Positions 26,712 to 33,854 of a stretch of DNA of 64,000 bases are shown in pieces. How positions within the stretch are numbered: position 1 is the stretch's first letter; each line of letters starts with the position of its first letter. This DNA is from Pseudomonas sp. MM213 (GTDB lineage: Bacteria; Pseudomonadota; Gammaproteobacteria; Pseudomonadales; Pseudomonadaceae), in contig NZ_CP081943.1 in the NCBI RefSeq assembly GCF_020423045.1, positions 1,860,001 to 1,924,000 of the forward strand. Direction: 5' to 3'. The position numbers and the translations under genes are program-made. The notes beneath the pieces are model-generated. The model was not told the origin of the DNA. It saw nothing but the letters and a program-made list of their open reading frames with translations, and did no database searches.

Positions 26712-27498
26712 GTCCGACTCCTACAGTCTCGCCAATATGAAAGACTCTCTGTATGAACTCTCTCGTTCGAGCTTCCTTGGGCCTCCCAAGTACCTGTTCC
26801 GGGGGGCCATCTTCGACAACCACACCGCCAGCGCAGAAAATGACGCGAGAAGCGATATTCCTGGCAAAGTGCATATCGTGAGTCACGATCACCATCGGCA
26901 TGGATTGTTCAGCCAAATGCATAATGACTTGCTCGACTTCAGCGACAAGCTCAGGATCAAGAGCCGACGTAACTTCGTCGAATAGCATCAATTTTGGGTC
27001 GAGCATCAAAGCCCTGGCGATAGCCACTCGCTGCTTTTGTCCACCAGACAGGTGGGCTGGATAGGCTTTTTCCTTTCCTTCCAATCCAAATCTGGCCAAC
27101 AAACCACGCGCTCGCTGTTCTGCCGATTGTCTTGACTCTCCCCGAGCCTTGATCGGCGCAAGTGTCAGATTTTGTAAAATATTCAGGTGCGGAAACAAAG
27201 TGTAATGCTGGAAAACCATACCGATGTTACGACGAATATCCTTATCAATTACGGTTCTTCCGAACTTATCAGTCGTAATATAGTTTTTACCTTGAAACAG
27301 TAATTGGCCTTTATCAATATCTTCTAGACCCATCAACACTCGTAGCAACGTGCTTTTTCCGCCACCACTCGGCCCAATCACGACGACACGGTCACCAGGG
27401 CACATGCTAATGTCCAAACCTTGCAGCACAGGTTTTACGCCGCCTGCGTAGCTCTTGTGCAGCCCCTTCATTTCTACGAGATAGTTTGTATTTGCCAT
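26695..27498 (-). CDS. Amino-acid ABC transporter ATP-binding protein
   Basis: 267 residues. Walker A GPSGGGKST near 43-51, Q-loop MVFQHYTLFPHL near 94, signature LSGGQKQRVAIARAL near 149, Walker B LMLFDEVTSALDP near 170, and switch His in IVTHDMHFA. GlnQ/HisP type. The start has GGAG eight bases upstream. Confidence 0.96.
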   Translation of the reverse strand: MANTNYLVEMKGLHKSYAGGVKPVLQGLDISMCPGDRVVVIGPSGGGKSTLLRVLMGLEDIDKGQLLFQGKNYITTDKFGRTVIDKDIRRNIGMVFQHYTLFPHLNILQNLTLAPIKARGESRQSAEQRARGLLARFGLEGKEKAYPAHLSGGQKQRVAIARALMLDPKLMLFDEVTSALDPELVAEVEQVIMHLAEQSMPMVIVTHDMHFARNIASRVIFCAGGVVVEDGPPEQVLGRPKEARTREFIQRVFHIGETVGVGRELSI

Positions 27499-27544
27499 TA
27501 GCTTCTACTCCAAATTCAGACAGCCACTACCATTCACAAGAAAA

Positions 27545-28366
27545 TTATTTAGTCTCGTGCGCGATAGCTTTTTTGATTAGCTCATCCATATGACCGGTCG
27601 CGACGGCATCATTGATATAAAGGTCTAATACTTGAAGATCAGCGTATGAGGTATCACGCCGTAGGCCGAATGAAACACCTTTTTTATCGATCGCTGGTAC
27701 AGGTCTAAGAACTACCGCCCAGTCGGGGTGAGAAGCGGCGAAAAGGTCATTAGCTGCCGATGTATCGAAAATCACATCAGCTCGTTTGGACATAACAGCC
27801 AAACGGATTTCGTCGGGGCCAGGCAGCCGCATGATCGATGCGTTTTTGATGATGGCCGTTAAAGATTTATCCTGAGCCGTGCCAGATGACACCGCGATGG
27901 TGACTCCCGGTTGGTCGATATCAGCAACTCCCTTAGGCTGATTCGTCTTGGGATTTTTCTGGTTGTAAATAAAGGTCGATTCGGTAGCTGAAAGGTTTTT
28001 AGAGAACACGATAGAGAGCGCACGTTGCGGGGTAGCCGTAAGTGCCGGTGCCAAATCCCATTTTCTGGATTGCAAGCCAGCGATCATGTTGTCCCAACTG
28101 GTGTCCACAAAGACCGGCTTGACCTTCAGTATTTCTGCGAACTCTCTGCATGCGTCGACAAAGAAACCTGAATACTCCCCTGTGGCCGGGTCTTTCATGA
28201 TGTAGGGCGGAGCCTCCGCCGTGCCACATCGAATAGATCCAGATTTTTGGGCTGCGGCCCATATGCCATCCCCCTCTCCCTCGGCGTAAACGCCTGATGA
28301 TCCGGAAACCACTCCTACTAGAACCAATGCCGGTAACAGACGCATGCCCATACGTTTGAAAATCAT
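27545..28366 (-). CDS. Periplasmic amino-acid-binding protein of ABC transporter
   Basis: 273 residues. A signal peptide (about residues 1-28, MIFKRMGMRLLPALVLVGVV then ending YAEG) precedes a type-3 solute-binding domain: IRCGTAEAPPYIMKDPATGE and DVIFDTSAANDLFAASHPDW. The ATG at 28366 has GGGAGA at correct spacing; the frame extends 10 codons further without support. It is the first gene of the ABC-oxidase-RidA-Cds1 run, divergent from an Lrp regulator. Confidence 0.9.
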   Translation of the reverse strand: MIFKRMGMRLLPALVLVGVVSGSSGVYAEGEGDGIWAAAQKSGSIRCGTAEAPPYIMKDPATGEYSGFFVDACREFAEILKVKPVFVDTSWDNMIAGLQSRKWDLAPALTATPQRALSIVFSKNLSATESTFIYNQKNPKTNQPKGVADIDQPGVTIAVSSGTAQDKSLTAIIKNASIMRLPGPDEIRLAVMSKRADVIFDTSAANDLFAASHPDWAVVLRPVPAIDKKGVSFGLRRDTSYADLQVLDLYINDAVATGHMDELIKKAIAHETK

Positions 28367-28641
28367 ATCGGTATCTCCCAGTGATGCGCCGGCCAAGCGC
28401 AGATTCGAGGGGATGGCCCTCTGAGCCTCTTGTTATTTTCAGCGCGCCCGCTTTGGGGCTGGGACGCACCTCTTTTTTTCTCCCTGATGAAGCACTCCGC
28501 TCGATCCGTCTCGTTGTTGAAAAAAGACTACCATTTGACAATAGGTAAACTATTGCAAAATTTCCACACCTGAACCTCTTGACTTGGAAGCCACTTCCAA
28601 TGTTTTCTCTATCTGTGCAATATTTTTTCGAGGCTGTGTAA

Positions 28642-29145
28642 ATGACCAGTTCTTCAAAGCTGCCGGATCGCTCCTCCCGTCTAGACCGTATCGATCGTCG
28701 AATACTGGCGGGCCTTCAGCGCGACGCTACTCAGCCCGTGACCGAGCTCGCAGAGCAGGTCGGGCTCTCCATGACGCCTTGCTGGCGCAGAATTCAACGC
28801 CTGGAACAGCAAGGTTTCATAAAGAAACGTGTCGCCATCCTCGACAGAACGACGCTGAATGCAAAAGTGACAGTGTTCATCATGATTAAAACTAGAGAGC
28901 ACTCCATCGAATGGATAGATCGTTTCTATCAAGCGACTCGCGATATGACAGAAATTGTTGATATCTATCGGATGAGCGGCGAGGTTGATTATTTGATCCG
29001 CGCTTTCTTGCCGGATATCCAAGCCTATGACGTGCTTTATAAAAAAATCATCGGTCAGTTACCCGTAGCGAACATCACGTCCATGTTTGCAATGGAAGAA
29101 ATAAAATCAACAAGTGAAGTACCGCTTGATTTTATTCCAGACTAA
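28642..29145 (+). CDS. Lrp/AsnC-family transcription regulator
   Basis: 167 residues. N-terminal winged HTH (about 12-62): LDRIDRRILAGLQRDATQPV, then TELAEQVGLSMTPCWRRIQR. C-terminal RAM ligand domain with SGEVDYLIRAFLPDIQAYD. It is divergent from the amino-acid ABC transporter operon and probably senses its substrate. The 270-base gap between them should hold both promoters and Lrp sites. Confidence 0.93.
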   Translation: MTSSSKLPDRSSRLDRIDRRILAGLQRDATQPVTELAEQVGLSMTPCWRRIQRLEQQGFIKKRVAILDRTTLNAKVTVFIMIKTREHSIEWIDRFYQATRDMTEIVDIYRMSGEVDYLIRAFLPDIQAYDVLYKKIIGQLPVANITSMFAMEEIKSTSEVPLDFIPD

Positions 29146-29156
29146 ATCAGCTTCAG

Positions 29157-29187
29157 AGGCAGCTCTTCGTATCCAGACGAGCTGCCT
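29157..29187. terminator. Bidirectional stem-loop terminator
   Basis: Stem AGGCAGCTC/GAGCTGCCT (9 bp) with a 13-base loop between the converging Lrp and acpH genes. Confidence 0.65.
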
Positions 29188-29190
29188 GGT

Positions 29191-29802
29191 CTAAACGCTA
29201 ACCATCGGAATTGGCAATTTTTTTCCTATTTCCGAACCGGGTTGGGCGTACTGCCACAGCAATGGATAGAACTCTAGGAAATCCGCACTTAGCGGCTCAT
29301 ACAGAGCTGTCAGCTCTTCGTATGCCCCACGCAAGCCATCTGGTTGGGATAGGCGCAGGGAGATGACTTCCAGCCCATGGCCGATCATCGAAAAATCCCT
29401 ATACGCTCCAAGCCAATCTTCCGCGATGATCAACGGCGCGATTTGAGCCAATCGTTCCGGCAAAGCGGGCTCGTCCTCTAAAAGCCGGTAGACCTTCTGA
29501 GAAAAAACGTCTAGGGACACATTGGCGTATCGCTCCCAATCCCGCGCTAGGCAATGATCGAAAAACATATCGAGCGCGATTCCCGCATAGCGACGTCTTG
29601 TTGCCGGGAATCGATCAAGCGCCCTTCTAACCAATGGATGGGAATCCGTAAAAGCATCAATTTGGCGATGCAGCCTGATTGCCTCTTCAGTCGCTGCAGA
29701 ATAATTTCCTGAAAGCCTCCCCTTTACAAAATCCCCATAGAGACTCCCCAGCAGCTGCTGCGGCTCCTGACCGCCTAAGTGAAGATGTGCAAGGTAGTTC
29801 AT
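29191..29802 (-). CDS. acpH: Acyl carrier protein phosphodiesterase
   Basis: 203 residues, the usual AcpH size. MNYLAHLHLG start, GSLYGDFVKGRL near 19, RLHRQIDAFTDSHP near 44, and IALDMFFDHCLARDWERY near 74 with the HD-like metal residues. The enzyme cleaves 4'-phosphopantetheine from holo-ACP. Its promoter, 93 bases upstream, carries the same operator as the oxidative/electrophile genes, an unexpected regulatory partner. Confidence 0.93.
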   Translation of the reverse strand: MNYLAHLHLGGQEPQQLLGSLYGDFVKGRLSGNYSAATEEAIRLHRQIDAFTDSHPLVRRALDRFPATRRRYAGIALDMFFDHCLARDWERYANVSLDVFSQKVYRLLEDEPALPERLAQIAPLIIAEDWLGAYRDFSMIGHGLEVISLRLSQPDGLRGAYEELTALYEPLSADFLEFYPLLWQYAQPGSEIGKKLPIPMVSV

Positions 29803-29894
29803 CAGCGATTCCTGCTAGCTATGTGGCTTTCTGAATGAGCATCCGTCGGATTGATGGAGTCGGGCTCCTCCCGTCCGAAATCCCCTCCACAGGA

Positions 29895-29923
29895 ACACTA
29901 CCATTCACTAGGTAGGTCATCAA
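29895..29923 (-). promoter_or_regulatory. Promoter with embedded CTACC-N8-GGTAG operator (site G, acpH)
   Basis: On the minus strand: TTGATG, 17 bases (ACCTACCTAGTGAATGG), TAGTGT. The inverted repeat CTACC-N8-GGTAG occupies the spacer and start of the -10, as in the other sites. It points toward acpH. Confidence 0.65.
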
Positions 29924-30023
29924 TACCAGATTTAGAGCCGCCCAACCACCCTCGTATGGCAGCTAACGGTCGACCGTATATGCCTTCAGAATGACATGAT
30001 AAAACCGAATGTCGCATCACCTA

Positions 30024-30052
30024 TTGCAAGCCTACCAACTAGATGGTAGCGT
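30024..30052 (+). promoter_or_regulatory. Promoter with embedded CTACC-N8-GGTAG operator (site C)
   Basis: TTGCAA (30024-30029), spacer GCCTACCAACTAGATGG, TAGCGT (30047-30052). It drives AhpD copy 2 and the old yellow enzyme. A perfect leader palindrome, GGGCGTTAACGCCC (30087-30100), lies 13 bases before the ATG. Confidence 0.72.
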
Positions 30053-30113
30053 ATATGCAGATTCAAAATTATCCCGCGAACCTACAGGGCGTTAACGCCC
30101 ATGTGAGAATCCT

Positions 30114-30446
30114 ATGCAAGATTGGAAGCAAACTCGTCAAGACATCAATGCCCGCTTGGTACAGCTGAATGGCTTGTCTCCTGAGACCTTGAAAGGCATG
30201 GCTGCGCTAGGTGGTGCCGGCGCGAAAACAAACCACCTGGATGCCAAAACCCGGGAACTGATTTCGCTAGCTGTGGCGGTGACCACCCGCTGTGATGGCT
30301 GCATTGCTTTCCACGCAGCTGAAGCCAAGAAACTTGGTGTGACCAGCGAAGAGGTAGCCGAAGCATTGGGTGTAGCCATCAACATGAACGCTGGTGCTGC
30401 GCTGGTCTACAGCACCCACGTACTCGACGCGTTCGACAAATCCTAA
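30114..30446 (+). CDS. Carboxymuconolactone decarboxylase / AhpD-like protein, copy 2
   Basis: 110 residues; Cys60-x2-Cys63-x3-His67 (RCDGCIAFH). It differs from copy 1 at eight positions only (residues 5, 9, 26, 29, 31, 74, 78 and 110). Unlike copy 1, it has an intact downstream partner: the ene-reductase 44 bases later. The pair suggests joint handling of an electrophile or organic peroxide. Confidence 0.9.
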   Translation: MQDWKQTRQDINARLVQLNGLSPETLKGMAALGGAGAKTNHLDAKTRELISLAVAVTTRCDGCIAFHAAEAKKLGVTSEEVAEALGVAINMNAGAALVYSTHVLDAFDKS

Positions 30447-30490
30447 ATCAAACGCCGACCTACCACCCTTCAACGACGTCGAGATTCATC

Positions 30491-31609
30491 ATGAATAAGC
30501 TGTTTACTCCCTACAATCTGGCCGGTATTTCCTTGAAGAACCGCGTCGTCATGGCCCCCATGACTCGCACCCGAACCTTGGACAACATTCCAAATGAGTC
30601 CAATGCGTTGTATTACGCACAACGTGCCTCTGCCGGTTTGCTGATCACAGAAGGCCTGCCGATTTCCGACGAGGCTCGTGGTTATCTTTACACCCCTGGC
30701 ATTTACGCTGATGAGCACTTGCCAGGTTGGCGCAAAGTTACCGACGCTGTGCATGCCAAGGGCGGGAAGATTTTTGCGCAACTCTGGCACGTTGGCCGCA
30801 TGTCCCATGTCTCGGTGCATGGCATGGCGCCCGTCTCCTCGGGGACAGTGCCTGCTGTGGACACTACGGTGTATGCCTGGATTGAGCCTGGCAAAGCCGG
30901 CCCAGTTCAACCCAGCGCACCACGTGCATTGGAAACTGACGAAGTGAAACGCGTTATCGCGGACTTCGTGAAATCTGCGCGCATGGCGATGGATGCCGGT
31001 TTTGACGGTATCGAAATCATGGCTGCCAATGGGTTCCTGTTCGATCAGTTCCTTAGCAGCGCCCTGAACACTCGTACCGACCAGTACGGTGGCTCCATCG
31101 CCAACCGTCAACGCTTCCTGTTGGAAACCATTGACGCGATTGCTGCTGAAATCGGTGGTTCGAAGATCGGCGTGCGGTTCTCGCCGTTTGGTCGCCTGTA
31201 TGACTTCGGTGTGTACGAAGGCGAAGAAGAAACCTGGATGAGCATGGCGGCTGCCCTCAATGAAAGAGAGCTGGCGTTTGTTCACTTGAATTACCAGCCG
31301 ACCATCCTCGCCGCGCAAACACCACCAGGTTTCGGCGCAGCGTTCCGCGAGGCTTACAAAGGCACCTTGATGGCTGCCGGTGGCTTTACCAAAGAAATCG
31401 CAGAATCTGAACTGGCCAAAGGTGAACTCGACCTCATCGCTTTCGGCACCGCCTACATCGCAAACCCTGATCTGGTAGAGCGTATGAAGAACGGCTGGCC
31501 GTTGGCAGAGGGCGATCGCTCGACTTACTACGGGGTGAGCGGCTCGATTGACAAGGGCTATACCGATTACCCGAATTACGTAAACGCTGCGCAAACTGTT
31601 CCGGCGTAA
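30491..31609 (+). CDS. Old yellow enzyme family alkene reductase (NemA-like)
   Basis: 372 residues, TIM-barrel FMN enzyme. LFTPYNLAGISLKNRVVMAP start (here NKLFTPYNLAGISLKNR), PMTRTRT substrate/FMN region, AQLWHVGRMSH near 98, the DGIEIMAANGFLFDQFLSS stretch with the HxxN-type pair replaced by AAN, and DQYGGSIANRQRF near 196. It reduces activated alkenes such as N-ethylmaleimide, enones and nitro-compounds with NADPH. In enterobacteria nemA is repressed by NemR, a TetR protein; the operator here is of similar kind. Confidence 0.93.
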   Translation: MNKLFTPYNLAGISLKNRVVMAPMTRTRTLDNIPNESNALYYAQRASAGLLITEGLPISDEARGYLYTPGIYADEHLPGWRKVTDAVHAKGGKIFAQLWHVGRMSHVSVHGMAPVSSGTVPAVDTTVYAWIEPGKAGPVQPSAPRALETDEVKRVIADFVKSARMAMDAGFDGIEIMAANGFLFDQFLSSALNTRTDQYGGSIANRQRFLLETIDAIAAEIGGSKIGVRFSPFGRLYDFGVYEGEEETWMSMAAALNERELAFVHLNYQPTILAAQTPPGFGAAFREAYKGTLMAAGGFTKEIAESELAKGELDLIAFGTAYIANPDLVERMKNGWPLAEGDRSTYYGVSGSIDKGYTDYPNYVNAAQTVPA

Positions 31610-31621
31610 CTACGTTAAAGC

Positions 31622-31651
31622 ACAGCCTACGTTTAGCAATACGTAGGCTGT
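31622..31651 (+). terminator. Stem-loop terminator after the ene-reductase
   Basis: A perfect 11-bp stem, ACAGCCTACGT/ACGTAGGCTGT, with an 8-base loop, 12 bases after the stop. It suggests the repeat-protein gene is transcribed separately or by readthrough. Confidence 0.65.
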
Positions 31652-31712
31652 CACGCTCTAAACCTTCACCGGCTATTGAAAATAAACATGAAGGACGTTA
31701 GGGAGAAAAATT

Positions 31713-32696
31713 ATGAACCGTAAATTTGTTTCCGGATTGTTTTTATCAGCAGTAGGAATATACGCTTTAGGGCTTCAATCGCAATTCCTTGCAGAGGCAC
31801 AAGAAGTCTCCAGAGCATTTGTGGTTGATAGCCAAGCCACACCTACCACGGTCGCGTCTGATGGGGCTGATCATGTCGGAGCAGGCGCAGTGGCACGAAG
31901 TGGGGCTGAGCACGGCACAGGTCAGGTGGCTGCCGATGGAGCCGACCATGTCGGGGCAAAACGTGTAGCCGCTGACGGTGCCGACCATGTCGGGGCAAAA
32001 GACGTAGCTGCTGATGGTGCCGACCATGTCGGGGCAAAAAGCGTAGCTGCTGACGGTTCCGACCATGTCGGGGCAAAAGACGTAGCTGCTGACGGTGCCG
32101 ACCATGTTGGGGCAAAAGGCGTAGCTGCTGACGGTGCCGACCACGTCGGAGCAAAAAGCGTAGCCGCCGATGGTGCCGACCATGTTGGGGCAAAAGGCGT
32201 AGCCGCTGACGGTGCCGACCATGTCGGGGCAAAAAGCGTAGCCTCCGATGGTGCCGACCATGTCGGGGCAAAACGTGTAGCCGCTGACGGTGCCGACCAT
32301 GTCGGGGCAAAAAGCGTAGCCTCCGATGGTGCCGACCATGTCGGGGCAAAACGTGTAGCCGCTGACGGTGCCGACCATGTCGGGGCAAAAGACGTAGCTG
32401 CTGACGGTGCCGACCATGTTGGGGCAAAAGGCGTAGCTGCTGACGGTGCCGACCACGTCGGAGCAAAAAGCGTAGCCGCCGATGGTGCCGACCATGTTGG
32501 GGCAAAAGGCGTAGCCGCTGACGGTGCCGACCATGTCGGGGCCAAAAGCGTAGCCTCCGATGGTGCCGACCATGTCGGGGCCAAAAGCCTGGCCGCTGAT
32601 GGCTCGGATCGCGTGGGTAGAAATCAAGTAGCTTCCAATGAAACCAGAATCCGGGTCGGTGGTATCGGCTCAGATGCGGTGGCTTCATCTAGGTAG
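31713..32696 (+). CDS. Secreted 13-residue tandem-repeat protein of unknown function
   Basis: 327 residues. A signal-like N-terminus (about 1-30: MNRKFVSGLFLSAVGIYALG, then a small-residue cut region LAEAQ) is followed by about 20 copies of a 13-residue unit, VAADGADHVGAKx (residues 47-305), and a short tail ending SDAVASSR. Positions D4, G5, [AS]6, D7, H8, V9 and G10 are nearly invariant; position 13 alternates K-followed R, D, S or G. Very low sequence complexity, no membrane segments after the signal. Similar short Asp-Gly repeats occur in secreted Pseudomonas proteins of unknown role. The ATG has GGGAGAAAAAT before it. It sits between the ene-reductase and tautomerase/Kef genes, hence probably a periplasmic stress-related factor. 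Confidence 0.85.
   Translation: MNRKFVSGLFLSAVGIYALGLQSQFLAEAQEVSRAFVVDSQATPTTVASDGADHVGAGAVARSGAEHGTGQVAADGADHVGAKRVAADGADHVGAKDVAADGADHVGAKSVAADGSDHVGAKDVAADGADHVGAKGVAADGADHVGAKSVAADGADHVGAKGVAADGADHVGAKSVASDGADHVGAKRVAADGADHVGAKSVASDGADHVGAKRVAADGADHVGAKDVAADGADHVGAKGVAADGADHVGAKSVAADGADHVGAKGVAADGADHVGAKSVASDGADHVGAKSLAADGSDRVGRNQVASNETRIRVGGIGSDAVASSR
31851..32627 (+). repeat. 39-bp tandem repeat array (about 20 copies) inside the repeat gene
   Basis: Units are 39 bases (13 codons); the second is 36. Copies 3-19 are near identical with synonymous GCT/GCC, GTC/GTT and third-base changes. A higher-order copy exists: units 6-11 recur as 14-19, exactly 312 bases apart (for example 32079 and 32391). 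The unit length is a multiple of three, so the minus strand is open in all three frames here, which explains several long but spurious antisense frames. Confidence 0.95.
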
Positions 32697-32912
32697 TTTG
32701 TCTACCTAAATTATGTGCCTGTCCAAGCTGCTTGGGCTGAAGCGTAAATAGTTCAGACAAACACCTTACGTTCAGCTCTGCGTTGGATGGGCCTCGTAAT
32801 ACAGACCTGCCTGTCATGTCCAGGTGTATGTGAAAAGCTGTTCCTGCAATCCGACCTCCCAAAGTCACGAAGATATGGGCGTCTTCGACACTGACCAATA
32901 GCCCTCATTGAA
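32697..32912. other. Intergenic region after the repeat gene
   Basis: No gene seen. A 7-bp hairpin, TAGGTAG-TTTGT-CTACCTA (32690-32708), overlaps the stop codon of the repeat gene. Confidence 0.45.
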
Positions 32913-32924
32913 ATGGAGCACACT

Positions 32925-33143
32925 ATGCCATTAGTCATCATTAAAGGTATTGAAGGCGTTTTCACGGAAGAACAAAAAGCCGAGGCGATTCATAAAGTTA
33001 CCGAGGCCATGGTCTCAGTTGAGGGTGAAAACATGCGCGCCCTCACTTGGGTTCTTTTTGAGGAAGTTAAAAGCGGTAGCTGGGGTATTGCCGGCGAGCA
33101 GATCACAGCTGAAAAGGTGCTGAAGATCCAAGCTGGTGGATAA
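32925..33143 (+). CDS. 4-oxalocrotonate tautomerase family protein
   Basis: 72 residues. It begins Met-Pro (MPLVIIKGIEGVFTEEQKAE), so removal of Met exposes the catalytic Pro1 of the tautomerase superfamily. The core includes VTEAMVSVEGENMRALTWVL. The ATG at 32925 has GGAG eight bases upstream; an upstream ATG at 32913 would bury Pro1 and is rejected. It may tautomerise or dehalogenate reactive carbonyl products. Confidence 0.9.
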   Translation: MPLVIIKGIEGVFTEEQKAEAIHKVTEAMVSVEGENMRALTWVLFEEVKSGSWGIAGEQITAEKVLKIQAGG

Positions 33144-33161
33144 AGCGCTAACCTGATTATT

Positions 33162-33228
33162 CAGCCCTTCCTGATTTTGGTGCATCAGGTCTTTCGAGAC
33201 CTGCCCCTATCTTCAAGGAGGGCTTTTT
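33162..33228 (+). terminator. Terminator-like compound hairpin
   Basis: An outer pairing of CAGCCCTTCCT with AAGGAGGGCT encloses AGGTC-TTTCGA-GACCT; the structure is followed by TTTTT. Confidence 0.6.
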
Positions 33229-33245
33229 CATTGAAGGCGCATCCA

Positions 33246-33274
33246 TTGCGCCTTAGATATTTGAATGGTAACCA
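33246..33274 (+). promoter_or_regulatory. Promoter like the CTACC-GGTAG group with a degenerate left half (site H)
   Basis: TTGCGC (33246-33251), 17-base spacer CTTAGATATTTGAATGG, TAACCA (33269-33274). The right half (GAATGGTA) matches sites E and G, but CTACC is degraded. It lies 57 bases before the kefF-like gene. Confidence 0.45.
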
Positions 33275-33331
33275 CCCGTTATGTGAATACTTTAATACCC
33301 ATCGACCTAACGGACATCCTGGAGGCCATCA

Positions 33332-33853
33332 TTGATTCTTATCATTTACGCCCATCCCTACCCCGAAAAATCACATGTTAACCAAGCAATGCTCAAACGA
33401 GCATCCAGCAATCCCGACGTGGTAATACGCTCCCTGTACGACCTTTATCCAGACTTCAATGTCGACGTTGAAGCCGAACAGCGGGTAGTCGAACAAGCAC
33501 AGCTGCTCGTATTGCAACATCCGATGTACTGGTACAGCTCCCCGCCTCTTCTGAAATTGTGGATCGATAAAGTATTCACTCACGGTTGGGCATACGGTAA
33601 AGGCTCTGTCGCCCTCAAAGATAAGAGCTTGATTTGGGCCGTCACGACGGGTGGCGAGCACGATCATTTCCACATAGGCGACCACCCAGGTTTCTCGGTG
33701 TTGGCTCAACCCCTTCACGCAACGGCAATCTATTGCAACATGCACTGGCTGAACCCGATTGTGGTGCACGGCGCGTATGCAGCTGCACCCGAGGCCCTAG
33801 ACTCACAAATCGAGCACTATTACGCGCGCTTGGCCTCCTGGAAGGAAGATTGA
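33332..33853 (+). CDS. KefF/MdaB-like NAD(P)H quinone oxidoreductase
   Basis: 173 residues, flavodoxin-like fold. [20 protein letters not shown] start, [20 protein letters not shown] near 63-82 and [12 protein letters not shown] near 104. The TTG start has GGAGG six bases upstream. It ends one base before the Kef antiporter start. It is the typical ancillary subunit activating Kef efflux and a quinone reductase. Confidence 0.93.
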   Translation: MILIIYAHPYPEKSHVNQAMLKRASSNPDVVIRSLYDLYPDFNVDVEAEQRVVEQAQLLVLQHPMYWYSSPPLLKLWIDKVFTHGWAYGKGSVALKDKSLIWAVTTGGEHDHFHIGDHPGFSVLAQPLHATAIYCNMHWLNPIVVHGAYAAAPEALDSQIEHYYARLASWKED

Positions 33854-33854
33854 T

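Noticed and set aside
30470..31594. Antisense frame matching the whole ene-reductase length
   Set aside because: Reverse-strand shadow of a strongly conserved OYE gene.
31851..32627. CRISPR-like array
   Set aside because: Units are contiguous with no unique spacers, in frame within a coding gene.
31767..32688. Long antisense frames over the repeat gene
   Set aside because: They exist only because a 39-base unit keeps all frames open. Their products are simple repeats with no start signals.
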